The notes under the pieces were generated by a model. It had not been told where the DNA came from. It saw only the letters and a list, made by a program, of their open reading frames with translations, and searched no databases. Position numbers and translations under genes: made by a program. Below are positions 7,246 through 13,721 of a DNA stretch of 16,819 nucleotides, one piece after another. The stretch covers positions 1-16,819 of the forward strand of contig CAZJDV010000056.1 in NCBI GenBank assembly GCA_964544865.1. The letters are read 5' to 3'. Within the stretch, counting starts at the first letter, position 1. Each line of letters starts with the position of its first letter. This stretch comes from CAZJDV01 sp964544865. GTDB lineage: Bacteria > Chloroflexota > Dehalococcoidia > Lucifugimonadales > CAJWER01.

Positions 7246-9261
7246 ATGACGAGTAAGCTTTCCATCGAGGCCATACTCTCAGAGAGCGAAAGGGAGGCAA
7301 GCCGTTATTCGTGGAAGGGCACCTTCGCGGACTATCTGCGAATGGTGATACAGAACCCTTCGCAGTCGAGGCTGTCCCACTCGCTGGTGCACGAGGCCAT
7401 CATGGCCCGTGGCGTCGAGGTGTCGCCCGATGGGGAGACGATCTACGGGCTCTTCGAAGACAACATTTTCGGCCTGGAGCAGCACCTCGACAGGATCGTG
7501 CAGTACTTCTCCGCATCGGCCCAGCGCTTCGAGGTGCGAAAGCGAATCCTACTGCTCCTCGGGCCACCCGCCAGCGGCAAATCCACCGTCGTCGACCTGC
7601 TGAAACGGGCGCTGGAGACCTACACGCGCACCGCTTCGGGCGCCGTCTACGCCATCAGCGGTTGCCCCATGCAAGAAGACCCCCTGCACCTGATACCCCC
7701 CAAGCTTCGCCGCACCCTCCAGGACGAGTACGGCGTCTACATCGAGGGCGACCTGTGTCCCCGATGCAGATACTCCGTCAAAAGCGAGTACCGCGGCCGT
7801 ATCGCCGAAGTGGCCGTCAGACGGGTGGTATTCTCCGAGCAGGAAGCCATCGGTATCGGCTATTTCATGGCCAACAGCCCCAACCCGTCCGACTCCTCGC
7901 TCCTCGTCGGCAGTGTGGACACGACCCAGCTCAAGGGCGACCGGATCGAGGTGGCAGGCAAGGCATTCCGGCTGGACGGCGAACTCAACGTCGCCAACCG
8001 GGGGATCATAGAGTTCGTCGAGATGTTCAAGGCGGACCGCCATCTACTCACGACGCTGCTCAGCCTCGCCCAGGAGCAGCTAATCAAGATGGAGAGGTTC
8101 GGCTCCGTCTACGCCGACGAAGTCATTCTCGGACACTCGAACGAGGGCGACTTCGAAACATTCGCCAAAGAAGAGCACTCGGAGGCGCTGCGCGACAGGA
8201 TAATCGCAATCCAGATCCCGTACAACCTCAGGGTCACCGACGAGGTGAAGATCTACGACAAGATGCTGAGAAACAGCCAGCTACAGGACGTTCACATGGC
8301 GCCTCTGACCCTGAGGACCGCCAGTATATTCACCGTGCTCTCCCGTCTCGATCCGCCGGACAAGCAGAGTATGAGCTTGCTTGAAAAGCTACGGCTCTAC
8401 GACGGCGAGATGGTCTCCGGCTATACCAGGCAGGACGTGAAGGAAATGCGCCGGCACCACCCAAGCGAGGGCATGACGGGCATCTCACCTCGCTACCTCA
8501 TGAACCGGCTGGGAGCGGTGACCAGCGCCCAGGACATCGACTGCGTGTCCCCGCTCGCGGCGCTCGACAGCCTTTGGGAGGGACTGAGCGAAAACATCAG
8601 CCTGGAGCAGCGGGACACCGCGACACAGGTTGTGCTGGTTGCCGACAGCATCCAGCTATATAGCGAGCTGGCTATCAGAGACGTGCAGAGGGCGTACGAG
8701 GAGTCCTACGAGCAAAAGGCCCGGGACCTCCTCGGCGCCTACCTCGCCGACATCACCTCCTATATCGAGCATCGCGGCAAGGACGAGGAGCGCAAGGGCC
8801 GCTCCGCCGGCCAGGGGCGGGCGGAAAACGAACGCGACATGCGAGAGATCGAGCGCGCCATCGGAGTCACGGAGCGCGGCAAGGACGAGTTTCGCACGGA
8901 GATACACGAGTTCGTCACCGCATGGAGAAGGAGGGGATGGGCCTTCGAGTACAAGTCTGAGCCGCGACTGCAGGCCGCAATCGAGGCCCGGCTGCTCACC
9001 CCGCGCAGAAAAATGGAAAAGGGCCTGTCGCAACCGCGCTTCGCCAAACAGCGGGTCGAGTGGGCCCAGAGGCGAACGGCCATCGCCAGGCGGCTGCAAG
9101 AGTCCTACGGCTACTGTGTCGTCTGCGCCGAGGACACCATCAAGTTCGTAACCCACGTCCTGAAGAGCCAGGCCGTCGTCAAAACCCCCAAGAACGAGGG
9201 CATCGAGTGGAACTGGCCACTGCACCCCGTCGCCGGGGACCTGCTCGACTCGGACGACTAG
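7246..9261 (+). CDS. prkA: PrkA-family serine protein kinase (AAA+ type)
   Basis: Cytoplasmic PrkA/YeaG-family protein of 671 residues, slightly longer than the usual 630-645. The N-terminal PrkA AAA domain contains the Walker A GPPASGKST (106-114) and a CPMQEDPLHLIP segment typical of the family. ICPRC-like LCPRCRYS and the text NRGIIEFVEMFKA (an equivalent of Walker B/sensor regions) follow. The C-terminal PrkA kinase-like domain covers roughly residues 430-665. The start at 7246 (MTSKLSIEAI) is preferred to in-frame starts as far up as 7099, because the family alignment begins here and the upstream 49 codons run through the GC-rich stems. A purine-rich GAGAGCGGAGG precedes it, although GGAGG is only 2 bases from the ATG. 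Family members act in stress, starvation or sporulation responses. The usual neighbours yeaH (DUF444) and spoVR are absent here, so its partners lie elsewhere if present. Confidence 0.93.
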   Translation: MTSKLSIEAILSESEREASRYSWKGTFADYLRMVIQNPSQSRLSHSLVHEAIMARGVEVSPDGETIYGLFEDNIFGLEQHLDRIVQYFSASAQRFEVRKRILLLLGPPASGKSTVVDLLKRALETYTRTASGAVYAISGCPMQEDPLHLIPPKLRRTLQDEYGVYIEGDLCPRCRYSVKSEYRGRIAEVAVRRVVFSEQEAIGIGYFMANSPNPSDSSLLVGSVDTTQLKGDRIEVAGKAFRLDGELNVANRGIIEFVEMFKADRHLLTTLLSLAQEQLIKMERFGSVYADEVILGHSNEGDFETFAKEEHSEALRDRIIAIQIPYNLRVTDEVKIYDKMLRNSQLQDVHMAPLTLRTASIFTVLSRLDPPDKQSMSLLEKLRLYDGEMVSGYTRQDVKEMRRHHPSEGMTGISPRYLMNRLGAVTSAQDIDCVSPLAALDSLWEGLSENISLEQRDTATQVVLVADSIQLYSELAIRDVQRAYEESYEQKARDLLGAYLADITSYIEHRGKDEERKGRSAGQGRAENERDMREIERAIGVTERGKDEFRTEIHEFVTAWRRRGWAFEYKSEPRLQAAIEARLLTPRRKMEKGLSQPRFAKQRVEWAQRRTAIARRLQESYGYCVVCAEDTIKFVTHVLKSQAVVKTPKNEGIEWNWPLHPVAGDLLDSDD

Positions 9262-9351
9262 CAACCGCGCCTCCCGGCCATTTTCGCCATGCAGAGTCCT
9301 CGGAAACGGGCCTGCCTGGCTCCCAACCCTCCGCGGCAAGGCGTCCATAGC

Positions 9352-9483
9352 ATGAACCGCCGCCAAAGACGAAAGAGCCCGCGCCGTCCCAGCCGCCGCC
9401 CACCGCCCAGCATCTCCCGCTGGGCCATCGCCGCCCTCGCCCTAGCCGTAATAGCCGTAGCCGCTGCACGGCTGCTGGGATAA
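9352..9483 (+). CDS. Possible small single-helix membrane peptide
   Basis: An ATG at 9352 would give 43 residues: a very basic N-terminus (MNRRQRRKSPRRPSRRPPPS) followed by one hydrophobic helix (AIAALALAVIAVAAARLLG) and a stop at 9481-9483. This layout is typical of small inner-membrane peptides. There is no clear ribosome-binding site, and the frame is also open further up to 9289. It lies 90 bases after prkA on the same strand. It may be a chance product of GC-rich, Arg/Ala-biased sequence. Confidence 0.35.
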   Translation: MNRRQRRKSPRRPSRRPPPSISRWAIAALALAVIAVAAARLLG

Positions 9484-9672
9484 GGTGGTTGAAACTGATT
9501 CCGCCTTCTGCACAAACCGGTGCGATGGCCAGCCGTAAAAAAGGTGGCTGTGGCGGCTAAACAGATTCATGGGGCCCACCGGATAGATCTACAAGTAAGT
9601 TGATGAAGGATTGGCCGGATGGGGCATGGCCCGTCTACCGAATGCGTTAGAGCCTGTCCCGGGCGTGTCGAA

Positions 9673-9746
9673 GGATCGTCGCTCACATAGACGGCGGCCT
9701 CAAAACCGCCGCTGTAACTCCGGGTCGAAGCCCGGCCCGAGCGATC
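9673..9746 (+). ncRNA. tRNA-like fold or tRNA relic without a D-arm
   Basis: Three perfect stems form a cloverleaf-like junction: TCGCTC (9679-9684) with GAGCGA (9739-9744); CGGCGG (9692-9697) with CCGCCG (9706-9711) around the loop CCTCAAAA; and CCGGG (9720-9724) with CCCGG (9731-9735) around TCGAAG. The middle loop resembles a tRNA anticodon loop (CTCAAAA, Leu-CAA type, if one C is bulged; TCA is also present), and TAGAC just before it resembles a tRNA-Leu D-loop end. The last hairpin resembles a T-arm missing one T. There is no proper D-stem, long variable arm or CCA. It could be a decayed tRNA gene, an unusual small RNA, or the 3' end of the convergent DUF3179 transcript. Confidence 0.35.
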
Positions 9747-9752
9747 TACCCC

Positions 9753-10802
9753 CTACCCCACATACAACTCCGTTCCAGGATTCCAGTCTTTCCAGGCGAA
9801 CCAGAACGAGAGGTGCGACGGGGCGCGGGTGAGGACTCTGCCTTTCAGGGGGCCGTCGATGGCCTTGCCGATGAGGACCAGCCAGGCGGTGCCGGTCTCT
9901 TCGTCCACGAGAAGGGCCATTGCGCCGATCCGCTCCTGCGATAGCCGGAACGTGAGGGCGCGACCGTCCACGGCCCGGTCGTAGACCAGCGCCGTTTCCG
10001 TCTTGCGCTCCATGTAGACCCGTACGTCCTCGCCGCCCAGCGACACCCCTACGACCAGCGCCTTGCGATCCAATCTGTCGCCGCGCCGCGTCTCGCCGAT
10101 CACCTCAGCGCTGCCTCCGCTGCAGTAGCCCTCGTATGTATCGAACCGGTAGCGGCCGCCCTTGTCCAACACCAGCGTCTCCGGATTCGCCTCGAGCCAC
10201 AGCGACCACTGGGTGTGGACGACGGGCAGAAAGTCCAGGTCGACGCCGGCCAGCGGCCCCTTGACTCCGGTTCCCAGGAACTGACTCCACAGCGTCCTCG
10301 TCTGATGGTCGTACGTGACGAGCGCGTTCATGATGAGCTTGCCGGATACCTCGAAGGTGTGGACTTCCCCTTCGCTCTCGCGGGCATACACGATGCCCAA
10401 GAAGCAGAATGGTCACCACGTCACCGCTATCGGCGCCCCGCCGACGACATCGTTGACAATCTCATGCCGGCTCAGCATGTTGATGGTGTATGCCCTGCTC
10501 TCGCCGTTGATCGACACCTCCTGCACCTGCTCATCCGGGTCCATCCACTCGGCCGCCTCCACCGGGCTGACGAATCTGGGATCGAGTATGGCCGGTATTG
10601 CGTCGAAGCCGAGCAGGGTCACCAGGTCCAGCGACACGTCGCTCTCCGAGTAAGCGCCGGGCGCCAGGTTCGTGGACCGCGCGGGCAGCGAGATCTTCTC
10701 CGATGAGGTCAGGAGCCGCCTCCCGAACTGCTGGACAGACGGTATCGTGAGGAAAGCGATCCCCAACGCTATTATAGAAAGGGTAATCAGGACCCGCGTC
10801 AT
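9753..10802 (-). CDS. DUF3179 protein with in-frame TGA at the CPxC motif: candidate selenoprotein
   Basis: Read through one TGA, this frame gives 349 residues, a normal size for DUF3179. The start is the ATG at 10800-10802 (MTRVLITLSIIALGIAFLTI), with GGAG 6 bases upstream; its hydrophobic N-terminus implies export or membrane anchoring. The family core is clear: PDEQVQEVSINGESRAYTIN, HEIVNDVVGGAPIAVTW, then TGA (10413-10415), PFCFLGIVYAR, and MNALVTYDHQTRTLWSQF. DUF3179 proteins normally have a CPLC-like motif at this place (VTYCPLC), so the TGA sits exactly where the first Cys belongs, giving U130-P-F-C133. The frame is unbroken on both sides, and a SECIS-like hairpin follows 14 bases after the TGA. 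The function of the family is unknown to me beyond a likely CxxC redox or metal site. The alternative is a TGC-to-TGA nonsense mutation or a base-call error. The gene lies 161 bases downstream of rimI on the same strand. Confidence 0.75.
10382..10398 (-). promoter_or_regulatory. SECIS-like hairpin inside the DUF3179 gene
   Basis: On the coding (minus) strand GGGCAT pairs perfectly with ATGCCC around the 5-base loop CGTGT. The stem begins 14 bases after the TGA (10413-10415), and the stem can extend below with U-G, a mismatch, then C-G, U-A and U-G. Bacterial SECIS elements are short hairpins just 3' of the UGA, with a G in the first two loop positions and often GU in the loop. Here G is the second loop base, about 21 bases after the TGA. 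The fit is good, but short hairpins are common in GC-rich DNA. Confidence 0.55.
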
Positions 10803-10938
10803 CTTCCACTCCAGCACGATTCATGCAAGCTCAGAGGATTAGATTCAGCGGGGCGGTCAAGGGTTCTGAACACCGATGCTGGGCATGTTGACAGTCGCAA
10901 GGGCGCCGAGGCGGTTTCGGGGCTCGCGGCCACCGATC

Positions 10939-10953
10939 GCCCGGGCGCCGGGC
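10939..10953 (-). terminator. Possible weak transcript end after rimI
   Basis: GCCCGG and CCGGGC form a 6-bp stem with a 3-base loop, 11 bases beyond the rimI stop. There is no T-tract on the minus strand, so intrinsic termination is doubtful. Confidence 0.3.
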
Positions 10954-10963
10954 TGAGGCGACG

Positions 10964-11653
10964 CTAGGCTACGGTCCGCTCGGCGGCGCCCCAGCGCCGC
11001 CGGTGCTCCCGCTCCAACTTGAGGAAGAACTCCCGGTAGTCGGGATGCTGGATGGGTTCGGTGGTCATTATGAGGGCGTCTTCCCGGTTATCGGCGTAGT
11101 AGCTCTTGAGAACGCCCCGCTCGCTGAAACCGTACTTGCGGTACAGGTTGATGGCGGGCCTGTTGGACGAGCGTACCTCAAGTGTCACGACTCCGGCCCC
11201 TCTGATCATGGCCTGCTCAATCGCGGCGATGAGAAGCATTTCGCCGATGCCGGAGCGCCGGTACCGGTCTCTGACCCCCACCGACACGATGTGGGCCTCA
11301 TCCACCATGTACCACGTGCCCAGAAAACCCGCGATGATGTCTCGTCCTGTCCTGGAACCCTCGAAGCCCCCCCCTGTGTGGCTCAGCAGCTTTCCGACGA
11401 TGCCGCCCCTGCCCACGGCATCGGGCGGGCCCGCCTGAATCTGCTCCGCTCGACACGCTACCAGGTAGCTCGCCATGCGTTTGCGCAGCTCACGCTGGAA
11501 CGAGGTGGGTGGGAACAGCGTCGGAAATGCCTCCCGCTCGACCTCCACTGACTGGGGGACGTCCTCGGGCCTCAGGAGGCGGACGGCGAATGGCATGGCG
11601 AACGACTTGGACTCTTCTTGGATAGCTCTCATGGCGTGCCTATACAAAGACAT
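10964..11653 (-). CDS. rimI: RimI-type ribosomal-protein alanine N-acetyltransferase (GNAT)
   Basis: GNAT-fold acetyltransferase, most like RimI, which acetylates the N-terminal alanine of ribosomal protein S18. The family alignment starts at PFAVRLLRPEDVPQSVEVER. The acetyl-CoA motif is VGVRDRYRRSGIGEMLL, and the C-terminal signature NRPAINLYRKYGF is typical of RimI. Between the second and third strands there is an extra Gly-rich stretch of about 30 residues (from AGPPDAVGRGGIVGKLL to GSRTGRDI). The start is uncertain: ATGs at 11653, 11632 and 11596 are all in frame, none with a strong ribosome-binding site. A TAGAAT that could be a -10 box overlaps the ATG at 11653, which would favour 11632 or 11596. 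The frame extends to 11737, but that part has no family resemblance. The gene is divergent from the sigma factor, with about 136 bases between the two starts. Confidence 0.85.
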   Translation of the reverse strand: MSLYRHAMRAIQEESKSFAMPFAVRLLRPEDVPQSVEVEREAFPTLFPPTSFQRELRKRMASYLVACRAEQIQAGPPDAVGRGGIVGKLLSHTGGGFEGSRTGRDIIAGFLGTWYMVDEAHIVSVGVRDRYRRSGIGEMLLIAAIEQAMIRGAGVVTLEVRSSNRPAINLYRKYGFSERGVLKSYYADNREDALIMTTEPIQHPDYREFFLKLEREHRRRWGAAERTVA

Positions 11654-11778
11654 TCTAGCACGGCCACGCCAGCCCGTTACCGGTGGGTGAGCCGCCGTGC
11701 GACGTCCCGGCGAGGCGAGATCACTGCTGCCCGCCATTGGTGAAAATGGTTCCTATCCTATACCGTGCGCTCGCGTTG

Positions 11779-11784
11779 TATAAT
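11779..11784 (+). promoter_or_regulatory. TATAAT box immediately before the sigma-factor start
   Basis: A perfect -10 consensus lies 5 bases before the ATG at 11790, so transcription would start at or near the A of that ATG, suggesting a leaderless mRNA. No good -35 is visible 16-18 bases upstream. If translation instead starts at ATG 11850, the mRNA would have a 60-base leader. Confidence 0.5.
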
Positions 11785-11789
11785 GTAGC

Positions 11790-12461
11790 ATGAGTGCACC
11801 AACCTCGGTCTCCGGACTACTTTCCGCTCCGCAAATCAGAAAGCCGATCATGCAGCGTGGCACCGATGCTCCCGCAAGGGACATCATAGAGGACCATGTC
11901 CGTCGCGCCCAGCAGGGCGACGCCTCGTCCTTCGCCGGGCTGTATGAGAGCTTCTACGACAAGATCTTCCGCTATGTCCTGTTCAAGACCGGCAACACCA
12001 GCGACGCCGAGGACATAACTGAGGAGGTCTTCCTCCGCATGCTCGAGTCGATCAACACCTTCAGATGGCAAGGCCACCCATTCTCCTCGTGGCTGTTTCG
12101 TATCGCCCATAACCTGGTGGTCGACTACTTCAGGAAGAAATCCCGGCAGAAGACCACCCCCCTCGAGGAGGCCAGGGCCTTGATCGGCGCGTCCTCCCAC
12201 GACATGGACAGAGACATGGACGTCAAGCTATCGTTCGAGCGCGCCCACCGGGCGATGGGCGGACTGACGGTCCTGCAGAGAGAGGTGCTGTCGTTGCGGT
12301 TTGGCGCGGGGCTCTCCATCCGCGAGACCGCAGAGTCGATCGGAAAGAAGGAGAACGCAATCAAGGCCGCCCAGCATGCGGCCATTAAGAAGCTGAGGAC
12401 ACTGTTGGAGCGTCCCGGCGAGAGGCCCTCGGACCGAGCGGTCCCGAACTGGAACGGTTAG
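11790..12461 (+). CDS. ECF-type RNA polymerase sigma factor
   Basis: Sigma-70 family extracytoplasmic-function regulator of 223 residues with only regions 2 and 4. Region 2 spans about residues 40-110: SSFAGLYESFYDKIFRYVLF, then DAEDITEEVFLRMLESI and the -10-recognition stretch with PFSSWLFRIAHNLVVDYFRK. Region 4 (about 150-205) has LTVLQREVLSLRFGAGLSIR and the helix-turn-helix ETAESIGKKENAIKAAQHAA for -35 recognition. The first 20-30 residues are not part of the fold, so the real start could be ATG 11850 (MQRGTDAPAR). It is separated by one base from a membrane protein that is probably its regulator. An own-target promoter is not obvious. Confidence 0.92.
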   Translation: MSAPTSVSGLLSAPQIRKPIMQRGTDAPARDIIEDHVRRAQQGDASSFAGLYESFYDKIFRYVLFKTGNTSDAEDITEEVFLRMLESINTFRWQGHPFSSWLFRIAHNLVVDYFRKKSRQKTTPLEEARALIGASSHDMDRDMDVKLSFERAHRAMGGLTVLQREVLSLRFGAGLSIRETAESIGKKENAIKAAQHAAIKKLRTLLERPGERPSDRAVPNWNG

Positions 12462-12462
12462 A

Positions 12463-13335
12463 TTGGCCGGCAACGAACATCTCGATGAGATACTAGACGA
12501 CTGCATCAACCGACTCGCCCGCGGCGAAACGGCCGATAGCTGCATCGCCGCGTACCCGGAGGACGCTTTAGAACTCGAACCTCTGCTCGCCGTGGCGGCG
12601 GCCACCCTTAAGGCGGCCCGGTCGGCAACATACAGCGCCGAGGCGAAGACGCGAGGCCTTCGCAAGCTGAACGAGGCCGTTTCCGCGAGGCCACGGCGGA
12701 GGGCGGTCCCACTTGGCTGGTTTGGCTGGCGCTCGCCGATGGCCAGGCCCCTGGTCGTAGGCGTCGCAGTCGTGCTCTTCGCGACGAGCCTGGCCATGGG
12801 CGCGGACGCCGCGGCATCCGACAGCGTCCCCGGCGACCTCCTGTACTGGGTCAAGTCCAGCAGAGAGAACATCTCGCTCATGGTTCCCAGGTCCGACATG
12901 TCCAAGGCCCAGAAGCACGCTCGGCTGGCCGATGAGCGCAGTCGTGAGATGGACCGGCTTATGGACAGAGGGAAGTACGTCGAGGCGGAGAGGAACTCGA
13001 GCCGGCTACGAAACCATCTCAGCCGCTCGGCCCAACTGGTAGGGCTGACTATGTCCACCAATCCTATCGAGATGCCGACTCGCACCATGGGGCCGGCCTT
13101 CCGGCAAGACCGGTATCAGCTTGCGGCGCGCCTGCAGCAGAACAGGATAGTCTTCAGGACGATCATGCTGGCCCGTCTCCCCTCTGCGCCTCCCGGCGAA
13201 AGAAGGATGATCGTTCAGATGATGCACGAGCAGGAACTGGTCTACCGCATACTGATCACGGTCCTCGAAAGCGACGGCGCCGCGACATGGGCGCCATTCT
13301 ACAGGATCGAGGCCCCCCTGCCGGCGGGCCGCTGA
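12463..13335 (+). CDS. DUF5667-like single-pass membrane protein, probable sigma-factor partner
   Basis: 290 residues from a TTG at 12463, one base after the sigma-factor stop, so the two are almost certainly co-translated. The cytoplasmic N-terminus (LDEILDDCINRLARGETADS, then AAYPEDALELEPLL) matches the acidic helical segment commonly found in proteins beside ECF sigma factors in Chloroflexota and Actinomycetota. One membrane helix covers about residues 94-116 (ARPLVVGVAVVLFATSLAMG). Outside, SVPGDLLYWVKSSRENISLM is the start of a DUF5667-like domain (family pattern PGDxLYxxK), followed by a helical, Arg/Met-rich region to the C-terminus. I infer an anti-sigma or sensor role from context. 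There is no zinc-binding HxxxCxxC motif of classical ZAS anti-sigma factors. The ribosome-binding site is weak, consistent with coupling. Confidence 0.85.
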   Translation: MAGNEHLDEILDDCINRLARGETADSCIAAYPEDALELEPLLAVAAATLKAARSATYSAEAKTRGLRKLNEAVSARPRRRAVPLGWFGWRSPMARPLVVGVAVVLFATSLAMGADAAASDSVPGDLLYWVKSSRENISLMVPRSDMSKAQKHARLADERSREMDRLMDRGKYVEAERNSSRLRNHLSRSAQLVGLTMSTNPIEMPTRTMGPAFRQDRYQLAARLQQNRIVFRTIMLARLPSAPPGERRMIVQMMHEQELVYRILITVLESDGAATWAPFYRIEAPLPAGR

Positions 13336-13604
13336 CCGGACGCCCCCTTTTCGTTCCGCCCCTGCAGACGCGGGCGCGGACCTGCCTCTCGACGATCCGC
13401 CGGCCTCTCCGGAACGACTCCACACGGTCTCGGCTATCCATCGGCGGCTGCGCCGCGAACCACCTCTTTTGTTGGTCCACCACACGACGGCGCCCCCTCT
13501 GGCGCCGTTTTCTGAGTTTCCGGTCCCGGCCCACGACAGGTTTCAACACCGTACAGCAGATCGATATATGAAGAAGAATACAGGAAACAGGCCTCTATTT
13601 AGTC
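13336..13604. other. Gene-free stretch between sigma-factor operon and exporter promoter
   Basis: Apart from the terminator at 13487-13511 I see nothing supported here. Short plus and minus frames are compositional by-products. The base composition becomes more AT-rich from about 13560, leading into the exporter promoter. Confidence 0.4.
13487..13511 (+). terminator. Intrinsic terminator
   Basis: ACGGCGCC (13487-13494) and GGCGCCGT (13501-13508) make a perfect 8-bp stem with a 6-base loop, followed directly by TTTT (13508-13511). It lies 152 bases beyond the stop of the membrane protein and would end the sigma-factor transcript before the ABC-exporter promoter. Confidence 0.75.
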
Positions 13605-13632
13605 TTGAAAAGATCTGCCATCGGAGTATAAT
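13605..13632 (+). promoter_or_regulatory. Sigma-70 promoter of the ABC-exporter operon
   Basis: TTGAAA (13605-13610; five of six matches to -35) and a perfect TATAAT (13627-13632) are separated by 16 bases. Transcription would begin near 13639, leaving a leader of about 83 bases before the ATG at 13722. Confidence 0.75.
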
Positions 13633-13664
13633 GAAACCTCGTATGGCGGACGGGCCCATTTCCC

Positions 13665-13693
13665 GTACACCCGTGCCATCGGCACAAACGTAC
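13665..13693 (+). promoter_or_regulatory. Hairpin in the exporter mRNA leader
   Basis: GTGCC (13673-13677) pairs with GGCAC (13681-13685) over a 3-base loop, and GTAC (13665-13668) with GTAC (13690-13693) outside a 4x4 internal loop. It lies just before the six-codon frame at 13701 and could affect translation of the exporter genes. Confidence 0.3.
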
Positions 13694-13700
13694 CGTCGAA

Positions 13701-13721
13701 ATGCACCGCCGCCTGCGCTAG
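13701..13721 (+). other. Six-codon mini-ORF abutting the exporter start
   Basis: ATG at 13701 gives M-H-R-R-L-R followed by TAG (13719-13721), which is directly followed by the exporter ATG (TAGATG). It is in the same frame as the exporter gene. Neither start has a good ribosome-binding site. It may be a leader peptide giving coupled initiation, or chance. Confidence 0.25.

Noticed and set aside
9673..9746. A genuine tRNA-Sec gene (selC) from the TCA in the loop.
   Set aside because: There is no long variable arm, no 6-bp D-stem, and position 33 would be C for a TCA reading; only a tRNA-like relic is supportable.
10413..10817. Two separate genes, one ending at the TGA and one starting at a TTG at 10400.
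   Set aside because: Both are in the same frame and together make one complete DUF3179 protein; the second would lack a ribosome-binding site.
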